A DNA stretch of 64,000 bases from Taudactylus pleione (taxonomy: Eukaryota > Chordata > Amphibia > Anura > Myobatrachidae): the NCBI GenBank assembly GCA_031769625.1, contig JAUIMM010000002.1, positions 806,001 through 870,000 of the forward strand, read 5' to 3'. The position numbers were made by a program, and so were the translations under genes. Each line of letters opens with the position of its first letter. Position 1 is the stretch's first letter. The notes under the pieces were generated by a model. It made no database searches and was not told where the DNA came from. It was given only the letters and a program-made list of their open reading frames with translations. Below, in pieces: positions 33,557 through 44,262 of this stretch.

Positions 33557-33857
33557 AACTAGCGAAATAGCCTTTGGGGGGGTCTGGAAGTATGGGGGAG
33601 GTCTCTTTTGGATTGCAGATGCTTGCTGAAGGTGCATTTTTTTCACACACGGTATATAGGCCGTTCAATTGAACAGCCGATATATCGTGTGAGATCATTA
33701 ATTTCCGTATAATGTGTGAGATCATTCATTTCTGTGTATTTCATATTTATACAGATTACCCCCAGCGCCATCATCTCTTTAAAATACAAATTTAGATTGT
33801 CACTCATGGGGAAGGATCCGGCCGTGTTTGGACGACATATCGGGCACTTTGTCTAGT
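33557..33857. other. no gene recognised
   Basis: Contains a palindrome around 33,658-33,690 (ATATAGGCCGTTCAATTGAA with CCGATATAT) and a repeated GTGTGAGATCATT phrase (33,688 and 33,715). Confidence 0.4.
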
Positions 33858-34444
33858 GGGCCTGATTCAGACCCGGTCGCAAGGCTGCGTTCGCAGACAC
33901 AGCCAGCTGATGTTCGCAATCTGCGCATGCGTATAAGATGCAGTGCGCGTGCACGAACCAGTCGTTGCGATCAGGAAGCGATCGCAGTCAGTTCACAGAT
34001 GCTCTGCAAGCATGAGTGACAGGACATGCCGTTTGTGGGTGGTGTCAGGGGGAGGTCTATGCAGGCATGTCTGTGCATTTAAATGCCATTTCAGGGGCAT
34101 ACATAATTAAGACACATTGTCAGCATACACGTCACATGGCTAAAACACACACAGCAGCACTCGCAGTGCTTGCAGTAGGGTATGATCAACCACAAGTAGT
34201 GCATATGAGTCCAATGTTGGCCGATGTTACTGATTGTTTAATACACTTCCTGGAGATTACGTATGTTACTAAGGGCAAGTGGGCATCTTGTGTCAGGCTG
34301 GTGGGCATCTAATTTCATACCGCGATTGCACGGCAAAACATAGTGGGTGTGCTAATGTTTTGCTTGCGATCGCAGGATTTGCATACTTTGACTGGGGACG
34401 GCTGCGTGCAAAAGCAGCCATGTGACCGGGTCTAAATCGGGCCC
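33858..34444. mobile_element. Harbinger-type MITE
   Basis: The ends GGGCCTGATTCAGACCCGGT and the complement of GGGCCCGATTTAGACCCGGT are inverted repeats of over 20 bp with few mismatches, related to the ends at 6,969. No protein is encoded. The 3-bp target duplication is not clear. Confidence 0.7.
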
Positions 34445-35460
34445 TGTGTGCACTTGCTATGTCACTGATGATGCGCGCTCCCGCTCCCGTTGGAGCTGCA
34501 TTCAGGTCCGAAGGGCGACATCGTCAGCGAGGGCCATGCTGCTGAATCCACCATGGCCCTTAATGACATGCCATCGCTCTCGACATCGGCAAGTTTGTAT
34601 ACACTGGCCGATGCCGGGAGCCCCGTCACACGATAGGTTGGCTGGACACAAATCGTTAAATGTGTACCCAGCATAACCACGGTCACAAAGCTGAAGTCTT
34701 TATCACCTGATTAGGATGTACTTTAGTACTTGTAACTAATACTGCTGATACAACATGGGCTAAAATCATTGCTATGTCCTCAGAAGGTAGGTCACATTTA
34801 TGGGTGATAACAAAGAAATGAACATTAATCATGGACAGATAGTCATTACACAGTACAGTATATAATTGTTTTATTATTAATAAATGGACATAGTGCAAAT
34901 ATCATCAGCTCACACAGTATATAAAGTAGAAATTGGGTCTGGCCTGTAGTGGGTGCGGGAGGCTGCAGAGTGTCTGTAGGGACATGCAGAGGTAGAGGTG
35001 GAAGGAACATACCAAGTCTGACAGCTGAGGGGTGGGGGTGAGCCAGGACTTACTGCAGTGATCAGTATAGGTTTCCTGTCCAGGCCAGACTCCCCTTTTA
35101 TATTAGACTCTTCTGTGACTCCTGTTCCCATGTAGACCCGACGTCATTCTCCGCTGCCAAATGCTCCTATGCTCTGCAAGATGAAGGCAGGATCATTTTG
35201 TTATAAATCAGTCATGTTTATATGGGGCTACTCCGAGACTGACATTAAAGCATCATTAGTTCATTTAAACATGGAAAAGCTGTATGGTGACTCTTCTTTT
35301 AGCACCCAAATACTGTACCACTGACCACACTACTGAGCAGAATACCCCAGAACATCACACTATGTATGGCATTTCTCATTCATACAGGGGACATAAGCAC
35401 ACCCCAATAATTTTAGAAAGATGGCTCCATCTTAACAGTGCTTTAACAGTGCTTTATACC
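34445..35460. other. no gene recognised
   Basis: Mixed sequence without supported coding. At 34,486-34,640 are CATCGTCAGCGAGG-like phrases that may be a decayed GTACACA-type MITE. Confidence 0.35.
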
Positions 35461-35464
35461 TGCC

Positions 35465-35515
35465 CTCTTACCCCCATTCATAACCATGTACCGTTATCCC
35501 TCATTATAAGATCTC
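35465..35515 (+). repeat. single diverged unit of the 53-bp repeat
   Basis: CTTACCCCCATTCATAACC and TTATCCCTCATTATA resemble the unit of the tandem array at 41,230 (CTTACCTCAGCCATAACC, TGATCCCTCATTATA). This places a copy on the far side of the DIRS/Ngaro-like element. Confidence 0.45.
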
Positions 35516-35979
35516 CATTGGCTTATTGCTAATTAAATACCTTAACCAACCTTAATTACCTAAGCACTTAACTTATCTAATAAAGAAAGAGACGGACACC
35601 ATAACAGCTTGGATAAAAGGTCACAGCTTTTATTTCTGAATTAATTAATGAATTTGCCTAACCATGGAGGCCAGGAGACACTGCATACTCAGTTCTAGCT
35701 TTCAAACTGACTTAAACGGGGAACGACTAAAACGCTCCCCCTAAAGACGCACTTACGTCGTGAAGGTCTCGCCTCCCTCCTGGTCCAGTCTACTCCGAGC
35801 ATTTCCATACAAAAGTGCTCAGGTCCCCTCGTACGAGAAGGACAGACTCGTCATGTTACATCGAGGTCCAGCGCCCTCACAATGCTCTCTTGCTTCACAA
35901 TAAAGCCACTGAGATGCAGCGTTCTCCCGCCAAAGCCAGCCTCAATTTGAGACTGGCCCGCCACCAAAGGAAAAGACCA

Positions 35980-36594
35980 CTAATCCAAAAAGGCAAGCAA
36001 CTCCTTAATAAACAAACTTAAACCCAAATAATTAAAATGAACCCCGTCTGGGCGAAAAAATCTAGGTAAATCCGAACCCCAAAAGCTATGCCTGACTACC
36101 AAGCCACCAAATGACAGGACATGTTTATTCAAAGCTCTGTTAACCTTACGTCTAGCCCTATCCAAAGCCTTGTGATCCCGCTCACCACGCCAAACCAGCC
36201 GCGGCACTATTTCAGACCATACAATGCGCACATTCGGCCACAACAAGCGAACTGCATCAACCAATTCTCTCAGCTGAAAAGACAACTCCAAACCTTTAAA
36301 TTTACACAGATCATTCCCACCAACATGCAGGACCAACCAATCAGGTACACCCCATTTTGCTGCAGACTCCACCAACAAATCTCGCACAGATGCACAAAGC
36401 AAGCCATGCACACCTATCCAGCGAACATGCCTGCCACCCAACAATTCTCTGTCCCGTCTAGCCAAACCATGCCGTTCAGCCCAATAGATATAGGAATGGC
36501 CGACCAGCCAAACCTGTTCTTCTCCAAAGTCTTCCCCTGTAAGGAAAGAACACCCTAACCGTGAGCCACCGCACCAAAACCAAACTGCACACAA
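35980..36594 (-). CDS. SGNH-type hydrolase-like protein of the retrotransposon
   Basis: 204 residues, open throughout. The SGNH/GDSL-type blocks are visible: WLVGHSYIYWAERHG (block I, with the Ser usually acting as nucleophile in GHS), HVGGNDLCKF (block III, GxND) and FRPDGVHFNYLGL (block V, DxxH). WSEIVPR and RARRKVNRAL lie between. All residues of the Ser-Asn-Asp-His set are present. Such esterase-like domains are known from Ngaro-type elements; their role is unknown. It is probably expressed as the tail of the recombinase reading frame rather than from its own Met. Confidence 0.8.
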   Translation of the reverse strand: MCAVWFWCGGSRLGCSFLTGEDFGEEQVWLVGHSYIYWAERHGLARRDRELLGGRHVRWIGVHGLLCASVRDLLVESAAKWGVPDWLVLHVGGNDLCKFKGLELSFQLRELVDAVRLLWPNVRIVWSEIVPRLVWRGERDHKALDRARRKVNRALNKHVLSFGGLVVRHSFWGSDLPRFFRPDGVHFNYLGLSLFIKELLAFLD

Positions 36595-36613
36595 CTAAAT
36601 TAACACACAGCAA

Positions 36614-37234
36614 CTAAACTAGCAAGGATGCAATGGGGGAAACAGGTAACCCGAGTGAAGGAGAAAAACTAAAAAACCTACACAAAATGGATGACTCCTG
36701 GAACACGATATCTCCCATCATGAACCCTGAGGACACCGAGGACTTGCTAGAAGCTACAATCTCACTGACCCTAAAAGCCCCAAAAAACGCGACTGCAAAA
36801 ACTAAACGGAATAGCGAAGCCTCGAAAGAATCCGAAGCCACACTATCCAACACACCCAGCAAGCGAACAAGGAGATGGAGATCGATAGGCCTGCGGGAGT
36901 CAGCCCTGGTGGGAAACTCCTTGGCCCAACCTTTAAGGGCTTTAGAAAGGATGAATGATTTGGTGGGATCTGGTAAACCTTTTAATTTACTGAAGAAGGA
37001 AATCCCCGCCAGAGCCGAAGTCATGGAAGCCCTGGAACGACCTTGCTGGTAATGTCCCCATACAAACCTAGACATCAACTCCAAGGAAGACTTACCCGGC
37101 TGAGGGCTTTGTGAACAGAAAGCCTGCCAATCCTGCCACGACGCAGCATAAGCCCTCCGAGTTGCTGGAGTCAGCGACCTCTGCGCCAGGCCCTCTATTC
37201 CAGCCTGATAATCTGCCACACAAAAGGAGGGCAA
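36614..37234 (-). pseudogene. tyrosine recombinase, catalytic half missing
   Basis: The frame has a core-binding (SAM-like) N-terminal domain (SLTPATRRAYAASWQDWQAF, RASMTSALAGISFFSKLKG) and the first catalytic block FFGAFRVSEI, with the conserved Arg near residue 155 of 206. After about 35 more residues it ends at a stop, and the SGNH frame begins 20 bases later. The blocks with the second Arg, His and the Tyr nucleophile are absent, so an internal deletion of several hundred bases is likely. It cannot catalyse integration as it stands. Confidence 0.75.
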
Positions 37235-37290
37235 GGTAACCCAACTGCAGAAGCTGCCGGCGCCAGCAAACGGAAATGGGAGAATTGAAA

Positions 37291-38930
37291 TCAGGACAAT
37301 GCATCAGCAATCGCATTATTCACCCCTGGGACGTGGCACGCGCGGAACCTAATGTTGGACTCTAAGCAATGCAAAACCAAATGCCTAAGGAGGCACAAAG
37401 CCGGGGGAGAGGAGGAACGCTGATTGTTGATGGCCTGAATGACGCCTAGATTGTCGCACCAGAAAACTACATGCTGACTGTCCAAATGCTCCTTCCATAG
37501 CTCGACTGCCACTACAATGGGGAAAAGTTCCAAAAAAAGCAAATTACTAGTAAGACCTTCTAAACGCCAATCAGGAGGCCAGGACGCTGCGCACCACTCC
37601 CCGTTGAAAAAGGTCCCAAAACCGGAGGACCCAGCCGCATCGGTGAAAAGCTGCAAAGTGGCATTCGACACTGGAGCAGCAGGCCAAATGCGTTCACCGT
37701 TAAAACGAACCAGAAAACTGGACCAGGTTCGAAGATCCTCCTTGATCTCAGAAGACAAACGAACGTAGTGATGTGGCTGGCTCACCCCGGCCGTGGACCC
37801 CTCCAACTTTCTGCAAAAACCCCTACCCATGGGAATTATGCGACAGGCAAAATTAAATGACCCCAGCAAAGATTGAACCATGCGCAATTTTACGCTATCT
37901 GTTCCTAAACAAAACGCAATCTGATCGAGCAATTTTTGAACCTTACCATGCGGCAAACGACAGCAACCAGCCATCGTGTCAATCTCAATACCCAGGTAAG
38001 AAAGACAAGATGAGGGGCCCTCTGTCTTGTCATTCGCAACAGGAACCCCCAAAACTGTAAGCAAAGCTGTGGCGGAAAATAGGAGATCCGTACAAACTTC
38101 GCTCCCCCTGTACCTATAAAGAGAAAATCGTCAAGGTAATGCGCAACACCGACATGACCAGTGCCCGCCACTATGCACCAATGTAAAAACGAACTGAACT
38201 TCTCAAAATAGGCACAGGAGACCACACAGCCCATGGGCAGACATTTATCTACAAAGAAATTACCCCCAAGTCTAAAACCCATATACTGCATTGCGTCTGG
38301 ATGTAACGGTAACAAGCGAAGTGCGGACTCAACATCTAACTTCACCAGCAAAGCGCCCACACCAAAACTACGGACTAAACCCAAGGCATCGTCAAAGGAC
38401 TGATAAACCACACTGCAAGCCGAATCGGGTATAGCATCATTAACCGAATTACCATGGGGGTAGGATAAATGTTGAATAAGCCAAAACTTCCCGGGCGCCT
38501 TCTTAGGGACCACCCCCAAAGGCAAGATGCAAAGATTCGGCAAGGGAGGAGAAGGGAAAGGACCCTCCATCCTACCCAGCAAAACCTCAGAATCCACCTT
38601 AGATTGCAACACCTGAGGGAATTCCCGAGCGGAACGTAAATTGCGGGGCGCATGAGTGTGCAGAGGGCCGGAAATAGGTAAACCGAAGCCAAATTTAAAA
38701 CCATCCAACAGAAAGGCAGCAGCCTCTCTATCAGGACGAGTTAACCACTTAGTAAGCTCCGGCAAACAAATGGGTGACCTAGCTTTAACTAGCCGTCTTG
38801 GAGCTATTGGCCCTATCAGGCCCTGCGGCTCCGGAGCCACGACGGCAATCCTTGGCTGGATGCTCCCCATTGCAAATGCGACAGGAGTGATGAAAATGAC
38901 AAGAGGCGCCACAAGAACACCTCGAGTCAT
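37291..38930 (-). pseudogene. DIRS/Ngaro-like reverse transcriptase-RNase H
   Basis: The upstream frame (38,930-37,905) carries the RT: LGVVPKKAPGKFWLIQHLSY, ALLVKLDVESALRLLPLHPD, then HYLDDFLFIG with the catalytic LDD. Near 38,065-38,115 the frame shifts into 38,064-37,291, which gives VLGVPVANDKTEGPSS and SYLGIEID. The RNase H part is LFTDAAGSSGFG, LELFPIVVAVELW, VFWCDNLGVIQAIN and NNAIADALS, with the acidic residues preserved. One frameshift breaks an otherwise well-kept RT-RH. Confidence 0.85.
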
Positions 38931-40488
38931 TGAAAGCGAAACACCTCCCTCTCGTCACCCCCGACGCACCAGTCCTAATAGAGGCAACCTTGCGGGGGGG
39001 CGCTGCATCCAAAGGAGGGCGCCACTGCTGCAAAACTTCGAGCCAAACCTCGACATCTTTAACACCAAAAGGGACTGTGCGACTACCCTCATGTTTACGC
39101 CTGAACTGGCAATCATAATCCTTCCACGATGTACCCCGTGACCGAGCGAACATATCATGCTCCAAGTAAATGTACCTGATGACATTCTGATGTTCCTTCG
39201 GTCGCGTTTCTAAATAACACGCTGTAAAAATAAGCATGCCTTTTAGCCAGGAATTGTAACCGCAGTAACTATCTTCCCCAATCCCTCCTGGCTTCTTAGC
39301 CTGAGTTAGGCCCTTCTTCATCTCATCAGTGAGGGTGAAGAAATCAACAAACTTACCCCTACGGATTCGTTCTCTAATGCTTTTGCGCAACCCCCGGAGA
39401 ACCGCAGTATTCACGCAATGTACAGAATCCGCTCCAGGTGGTGGTTCAACATGGACGGAGGCCTCACCTGTCCTATTCTTGCCCTGAGACTTCTTAGCCA
39501 AACGCCGTGCCACTAATCTAGCAATCTTGAGCGGGCACCCCGGGGTACCAGTTGAATGAGAGGATGATGCAGAAAAAGAAGAAGACGAGGATGTGTCATA
39601 CTCACCAGCACCTGGATGTGGATCCGAATCTCCCGAAACTTCATGCGGAGGGTCCACCGGAGCCACCTCCGTGTCCACCTCTACACGCGCAGGAACAGAA
39701 ACCGCGACAAATCTGAAACTGGGACAGCAGCGTGAGGAACCGAAACAGTAACTAGTAACAGTAACTGGTGGAACATTGAACGGGGGGGAGGGGTAAAAGC
39801 GGGGACAACAGAAGAAATGGGGGCTGGGAGGAAACAGGGGGGAGAACGGGGGGGTAGGCAAAGGGGGTGCAGCGATAGAGGAAGAAGGTATAGAAGGAGC
39901 GGAAAAAGGGGGGGCAGGACCAGCAAAGGTGGAAATGGGGGGCATGGGCACCAGAGGTAGGTGAGAAAAGTTGGTGGAGACAGGGTTTTGCATGACTGGA
40001 GCAGGGGGAGGGAAGAAGTGCCAGGGAGAAGGGGCTGGAAAAGGGGAAGGTTGCCAATAAGGATAGCCAGGGGGGAAAGAAGGGGAAACATACGGGGGAT
40101 AAACGGAAAAATGGGGGGCAGAGGAAACAGAGGAGTGGGTGGGGCAGAGCCAGCGCTCCAAGAAGGATGAGCCCAGGTAGAAAAGGAAGCAGAGGAGGGA
40201 AGATGGGAACTTACTATGGAACTGGGAGGATAGGACACTGACAACCAGGGAATTGGCTGTGAAAGAGGGGTACTGAAAACAGGGGAGGGGGGCAATAATA
40301 TTAGGCAGGGCACACAGCCTGCTGCCCTGTGAGGAAGCAAAGCTGGCAGGAGCTTGAAAATAGGGGCTGGATCCCAACACTGAAGTGGGACCCAAAATGG
40401 CTGCTGAAGCTAAAATGGTGGCCGGACCCGCCGTACAAACGGGGCCGCGGGGCCATTGTGATATTGGGATAGGGGAAATCCCCCGCAC
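38785..40488 (-). CDS. DIRS/Ngaro-like Gag
   Basis: 567 residues. The first 300 are Pro/Ser/Phe-rich low-complexity sequence. Then come a Ser-rich acidic linker, a conserved domain (RGLRKSIRERIRRGKFVDFF, SYCGYNSWLKGMLIFTACY, KDYDCQFRRKHE), and a C-terminal Cys/His zinc-finger region, CFAFNDSRCSCGASCHFHHS then CRICNGEHPAKDC. The latter is the CxFN...C...CxxxHxCxxCxxxHPAxxC pattern of DIRS-type Gag. It overlaps the start of the RT frame by about 145 bases, the usual arrangement. No stop breaks it. It begins inside another Pro-rich frame, so the true start may be upstream at 40,931. Confidence 0.75.
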   Translation of the reverse strand: MRGISPIPISQWPRGPVCTAGPATILASAAILGPTSVLGSSPYFQAPASFASSQGSRLCALPNIIAPLPCFQYPSFTANSLVVSVLSSQFHSKFPSSLLCFLFYLGSSFLERWLCPTHSSVSSAPHFSVYPPYVSPSFPPGYPYWQPSPFPAPSPWHFFPPPAPVMQNPVSTNFSHLPLVPMPPISTFAGPAPPFSAPSIPSSSIAAPPLPTPPFSPLFPPSPHFFCCPRFYPSPPFNVPPVTVTSYCFGSSRCCPSFRFVAVSVPARVEVDTEVAPVDPPHEVSGDSDPHPGAGEYDTSSSSSFSASSSHSTGTPGCPLKIARLVARRLAKKSQGKNRTGEASVHVEPPPGADSVHCVNTAVLRGLRKSIRERIRRGKFVDFFTLTDEMKKGLTQAKKPGGIGEDSYCGYNSWLKGMLIFTACYLETRPKEHQNVIRYIYLEHDMFARSRGTSWKDYDCQFRRKHEGSRTVPFGVKDVEVWLEVLQQWRPPLDAAPPRKVASIRTGASGVTRGRCFAFNDSRCSCGASCHFHHSCRICNGEHPAKDCRRGSGAAGPDRANSSKTAS

Positions 40489-40931
40489 GCTGTAACCAGC
40501 GGGGAAGCGGGCGCCGAAGGGGCGGGGCTTGCAGGAGCTGCATTCGCGGCATGATGTGGAAGGAAGGGCTCAGCGGGGGAAGCAGGCGCTGGAGGAGCGG
40601 GGACAGCAGGAGCCGCAGCTGCGGCTTGATGGGGTAGAGGCAACCCATCGGGGGAAGCCAGTGCTGAAAGGGCGGGACATGCGGGAGCCAGAGCCGCGAC
40701 CAGCGGGAGAAGGGAGCTAATGGCAGGGGAAGCGGGCGCACTCCTGCCTGCTACATTGAGAGAGACAGGGGAACCAGGAGGGCAGGTAAGGATGCGCTGG
40801 GAGGGAGAAACGGGGAGGCCAGATGCGGGGGAGAGTAGGTGCGCAGGAGAGCTGGCAGGGGCATCCCTGAGTGGGTGGGAGAAGTCAGATAGCCGGCTGG
40901 GAACGGGGGCAGACCTCTTGGGATGGGACAT
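40410..40931 (-). CDS. Pro/Ala-rich N-terminal part of Gag, uncertain
   Basis: From Met at 40,931 (MSHPKRSAPVPSRLSDF), a repeat-like Ala-Pro-Ala-Ser-Pro sequence (PAPASPAEPFLPHH and similar, about 34-residue periods) runs to a stop at 40,410. It overlaps the conserved Gag frame in a different phase. Either a frameshift separates them, or this frame is the real N-terminus joined by a base change near 40,450. Confidence 0.4.
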   Translation of the reverse strand: MSHPKRSAPVPSRLSDFSHPLRDAPASSPAHLLSPASGLPVSPSQRILTCPPGSPVSLNVAGRSAPASPAISSLLPLVAALAPACPALSALASPDGLPLPHQAAAAAPAVPAPPAPASPAEPFLPHHAANAAPASPAPSAPASPLVTACGGFPLSQYHNGPAAPFVRRVRPPF

Positions 40932-41021
40932 GGTAAACAGGGGAGATGATACAGGGAGATAATGCAATGAAATGAATCCTAGTGACAAAGGGGTAGAACC
41001 AAGAAACACAGGGTGTGACAC

Positions 41022-41229
41022 TTAGCTGTACTCCAGAAATCACCAAAGAGGCAGATCAAATGCCAATCACCTCTTTTATACTGATAATCACAGGCACACC
41101 CATAATTCCAGGCATTGGCTAGCTAACAAACCACCTGACCCCTAACCATTTAATCTGCCAATCAGCAAAAACCCAAGGATTCTTATTTCACTCATGTTTA
41201 GGCAACCTTCATTTTCTATACTGCTCCAC
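41022..41229. other. 5' untranslated part of the DIRS/Ngaro-like element
   Basis: Nothing coding is seen. The boundary to the 53-bp tandem array lies near 41,220. Confidence 0.4.
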
Positions 41230-41892
41230 ACACTTACCTCAGCCATAACCAAGTACAGTGATCCCTCATTATACTGCCCCACACACTTAACTCAGCCATA
41301 AGCAAGTACAATGGCCCCTCATAATACTGCCCCTCATATTTACCTTCAGCCATAACTAAGTACCTTTATTCCTCATTATACTGCCCCTCACACTTACCTC
41401 CAGCCATAATAAGTACAGTGATCCCTCATTATACTGCCCCTCACATTTACCTCCAGTCATAATAAGTACAGTGATCCCTCATTATACTGCCCCTCACATT
41501 TACCTCCAGCCATAATAAGTACAGTGATCCCTCATTATACTGCCCTACACGCTTACCTCAGCCATAACCAAGTACAATGGCCCCTCATAATACTGCCCCT
41601 CATATTTACCTTCAGCCATAACTAAGTACCTTTACTCCTCATTATACTGCCCCTCACACTTACCTCCAGCCATAATAAGTACAGTGATCCCTCATTATAC
41701 TGTCCCACACACTTACCTCAGCCATAACCAAGTACAATGGCCCCTCATAATACTGCCCCTCACACTTACCTCCAGCCATAATAAATATAGTGATCCCTCA
41801 TAATGCTGCCCCTCACATTTACCTCCAGGCACAACTAAGTACAGCGATCCCTCATTATACTGCCCCTCACACTTACCTCCAGCCACAACTAA
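41230..41892 (+). repeat. 53-bp tandem repeat array, left part
   Basis: About 12 units built on CTGCCCCTCACACTTACCTC followed by CAGCCATAATAAGTACAGTG and ATCCCTCATTATA. The array is cut at 41,892 by a Harbinger transposon and continues at 48,027. Confidence 0.92.
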
Positions 41893-42573
41893 GGCCCTCA
41901 TTCAGACACGGACGCAAATGGCCGTTCGTACGTTCGGCGTACGTAAAAAAATATGTAAATTCAAGCACTCGCTCGTATTTTCGAACGCAGCCAAACATCC
42001 TCCCCAAACTCAAATGACCCCTACTCTAACCAACGAGCGTGCCAAATAGCGAGCGTACATCCCCGAAATGGCTTGAAGGGAACGCACGCACAAGTGCAAC
42101 CCGGAAGTGGGACTTTCAGATTTCGATTAACTGCTCGTTTATTCTGCCTACCTCCCTCAATCGTATCATGGCAATCAATATATCAATTAGCTTAATTGTT
42201 TTTTTTTTTGTTTTTTTTAACACAATGCAATAAACTTTAATCTTGTCCGTGTTTGTGTTTACCCGCAGAATACGTACGGCTTAAACATTCGCTTTTATTT
42301 GTCAAAATAAATGTTAGCCACAATTAAACAATTGTTCTATTTGTTTTTCTCCCCGCATATTTCCCGGGGTTCATTTCTTTATTTAAATTTGCTTACGCAT
42401 GTCACTGCATCAAGCCTATCATAACTCTCAAGAGATTTCTGGCCCTGTCGAACACATGACTCATACACTAACCAATAGAATTGGTCCTGTTAATTACCCA
42501 AATACATTAGCCAATCAAAATTATTTTTGCCTCTTTATTAAAAATTATTTTTAACAAATACACCATTGCCATC

Positions 42574-44262
42574 ATGAAAGCCTCGGCATTCACCAGGCGC
42601 GAGCTGCTGGTGCTTACGGAGGTGATGGATAGGCGGATCACCAGCCAGCCTCCACCCATCACCAATCGCGAAAAGCGTTCCGCATATGCGGAGGTACGGG
42701 GCCGCCTGTGCTCCTTCGGCTCACACCGCCAGATCGGGCAGCTGGAGCGCAGGTGGTTGGACCTGCAACGGCGGACGCCCCGCTTGCTGGCATGCTTTCG
42801 CATGCAGATCGCTGAAAGTAAGTTTTAGGGACTGTGGTTTTCATGTTTATCTTTGTGGCCCTAACTGCGTGTGCATGTTTTCATGTATGTCATATTTATT
42901 CATTGTACTCATATCTGCATGGCCATGTTTTCATGTATGTCATATTTATTCATTGGACTCATATCTGCATGGCCATGTTTTCATGTATATCATATTTATT
43001 CATTGTACTCATAGCTGCATGGCCATGTTTTCATGTATGCCATATTTATTCATTGGACTCATATCTGCATGGCCATGTTTTCATGTATGTCATATTTATT
43101 CATTGTACTCATATCTGCATGGCCATGTTTTCATGTATGTCATATTTATTCATTGTACTCATATCTGCATGGCCATGTTTTCATGTATGTCATATTTATT
43201 CATTGGACTCATATCTGCATGGTCATGTTTTCATGTATGTCACATTTATTCATTGTACTCATATCTGCATGGCCATGTTTTCATGTATGTCATATTTATT
43301 CATTGTACTCATATCTGCATGGCCATGTTTTCATGTATGTCATATTTATTCATTGGACTCATATCTGCATGGCCATGTTTTCATGTATGTCATATTTATT
43401 CATTGGACTCATATCTGCATGGCCATGTTTTTCGTTTTTTTGTGTCAAAAAATAGAGATTTTCTCGTTTTTTGGTTGAAACTAACCACAATTTGTTTCAC
43501 ATCTTTTAGGGGCACAGCAAAGACTACGGCGTCATCGTCATCCAAGACGGCGCTCACGCCCACTCTCCCCAACCCCCAGCCAACACTCCACAACCCCAAA
43601 TTCCCCTATTTCCCACTCCTCCCCAGCCTGCCAAGAGCCTGTGGAGGATATTTCTGGGCTCCTTCCCCTCCATCCCAATTCCCCCTCTCCTCCAACCACC
43701 CCTCTTCGAACTACCCCGTCCCCGGATTCCGAAATAACCCCGCCCAGATCTTTGGGGAATGGAGGCACCTCCGAGGAGGACGAGGGAGTGCCATCTGGAG
43801 CTGCCGTTTTTTCAAACGGTATGTTTTTTTTGTTGGTTTTTTTTCGCCACAAACTGTTTGTATGTAATCATGTGTCGTTCCCTTTTTGTGTGTTTTTTGG
43901 TAGACTTTTGGGTTTTTTTCGGGTTGCCTTTACCTGTTACTGTTGATTTCACCATACACATATCACACCTGTCGAAATCTGTTTTTTGGACTTGTATTTT
44001 TGGGCTACACCATTTTGGGGGGCTGGGTTTTAATGGTGTAATTATGTTTTTGTTTTTTTTTAAATTTCATTTTTTGGTTTGTTTGTTTTGGCTTGTTTTT
44101 TAATGTGGTTTCATTATTGATGTATTAATCCCCACACTTTTCTAACCCACAGAGGAACAGAGGCGTAGGGCTGAATTAGCCGGCTGTGTGGCCCGTATGC
44201 GGGAAAATATAATCGGTCTGCTGGTGGTCCTTGACCATATGTCGGTCCTCCTTAGGTACTAG
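42574..44262 (+). CDS. Harbinger Myb-like DNA-binding protein, three exons
   Basis: Exons 42,574-42,817, 43,510-43,818 and 44,153-44,262 have GT-AG borders and compatible phases, and add to 663 bases (220 residues plus stop). Exon 1 encodes a trihelix/Myb-SANT-like domain (FTRRELLVLTEVMDRRI, then LERRWLDLQRRTPRLL). Exon 2 encodes a basic (RRHRHPRRRSR), then Pro/Ser-rich acidic linker. Exon 3 encodes a C-terminal helix, AELAGCVARMREN then LLVVLDHMSVLL. In Harbinger systems such a protein brings the transposase to the nucleus and to the ends. No stop or frameshift is present, so it looks intact. The first intron is filled with a 51-bp minisatellite. Confidence 0.85.
42875..43430 (+). repeat. 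51-bp minisatellite in the Myb-like intron
   Basis: About 11 units of TCATGTATGTCATATTTATT followed by CATTGTACTCATATCTGCAT and GGCCATGTTTT, nearly identical, with mainly T/G alternation in ATTGTACTC/ATTGGACTC. Because 51 is a multiple of three, all frames stay open. The resulting Cys/Phe/Leu-rich open frames are not genes. Confidence 0.95.

Larger units (their letters stand above)
35980..41021 (-). mobile_element. DIRS/Ngaro-like tyrosine-recombinase retrotransposon
   Basis: Minus-strand order: Pro-rich gag (41,021-38,785), RT-RNase H (38,930-37,291), the N-terminal part of a tyrosine recombinase (37,234-36,614), and an SGNH hydrolase frame (36,594-35,980). No Dam-type methyltransferase was seen between RT and recombinase. 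Absence of a methyltransferase and presence of a hydrolase frame are features I associate with Ngaro rather than DIRS1. Terminal repeats were not identified, so the true ends extend beyond the coordinates given. Confidence 0.8.

Noticed and set aside
36121..36558. A plus-strand 145-codon frame
   Set aside because: Antisense to the SGNH hydrolase frame, which has clear motifs.
39681..40340. A 219-codon Pro/Ser/Leu-rich open frame
   Set aside because: It is a shadow of the low-complexity DIRS/Ngaro-like Gag in another frame.
42875..43430. CRISPR-like regular array
   Set aside because: The units are directly adjacent with no unique spacers, in a vertebrate transposon. It is a minisatellite.
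42686..43867. A 393-codon open frame through the Harbinger Myb-like locus
   Set aside because: It stays open only because the 51-bp repeat is a multiple of three. The real exons are in other frames with matching splice sites.
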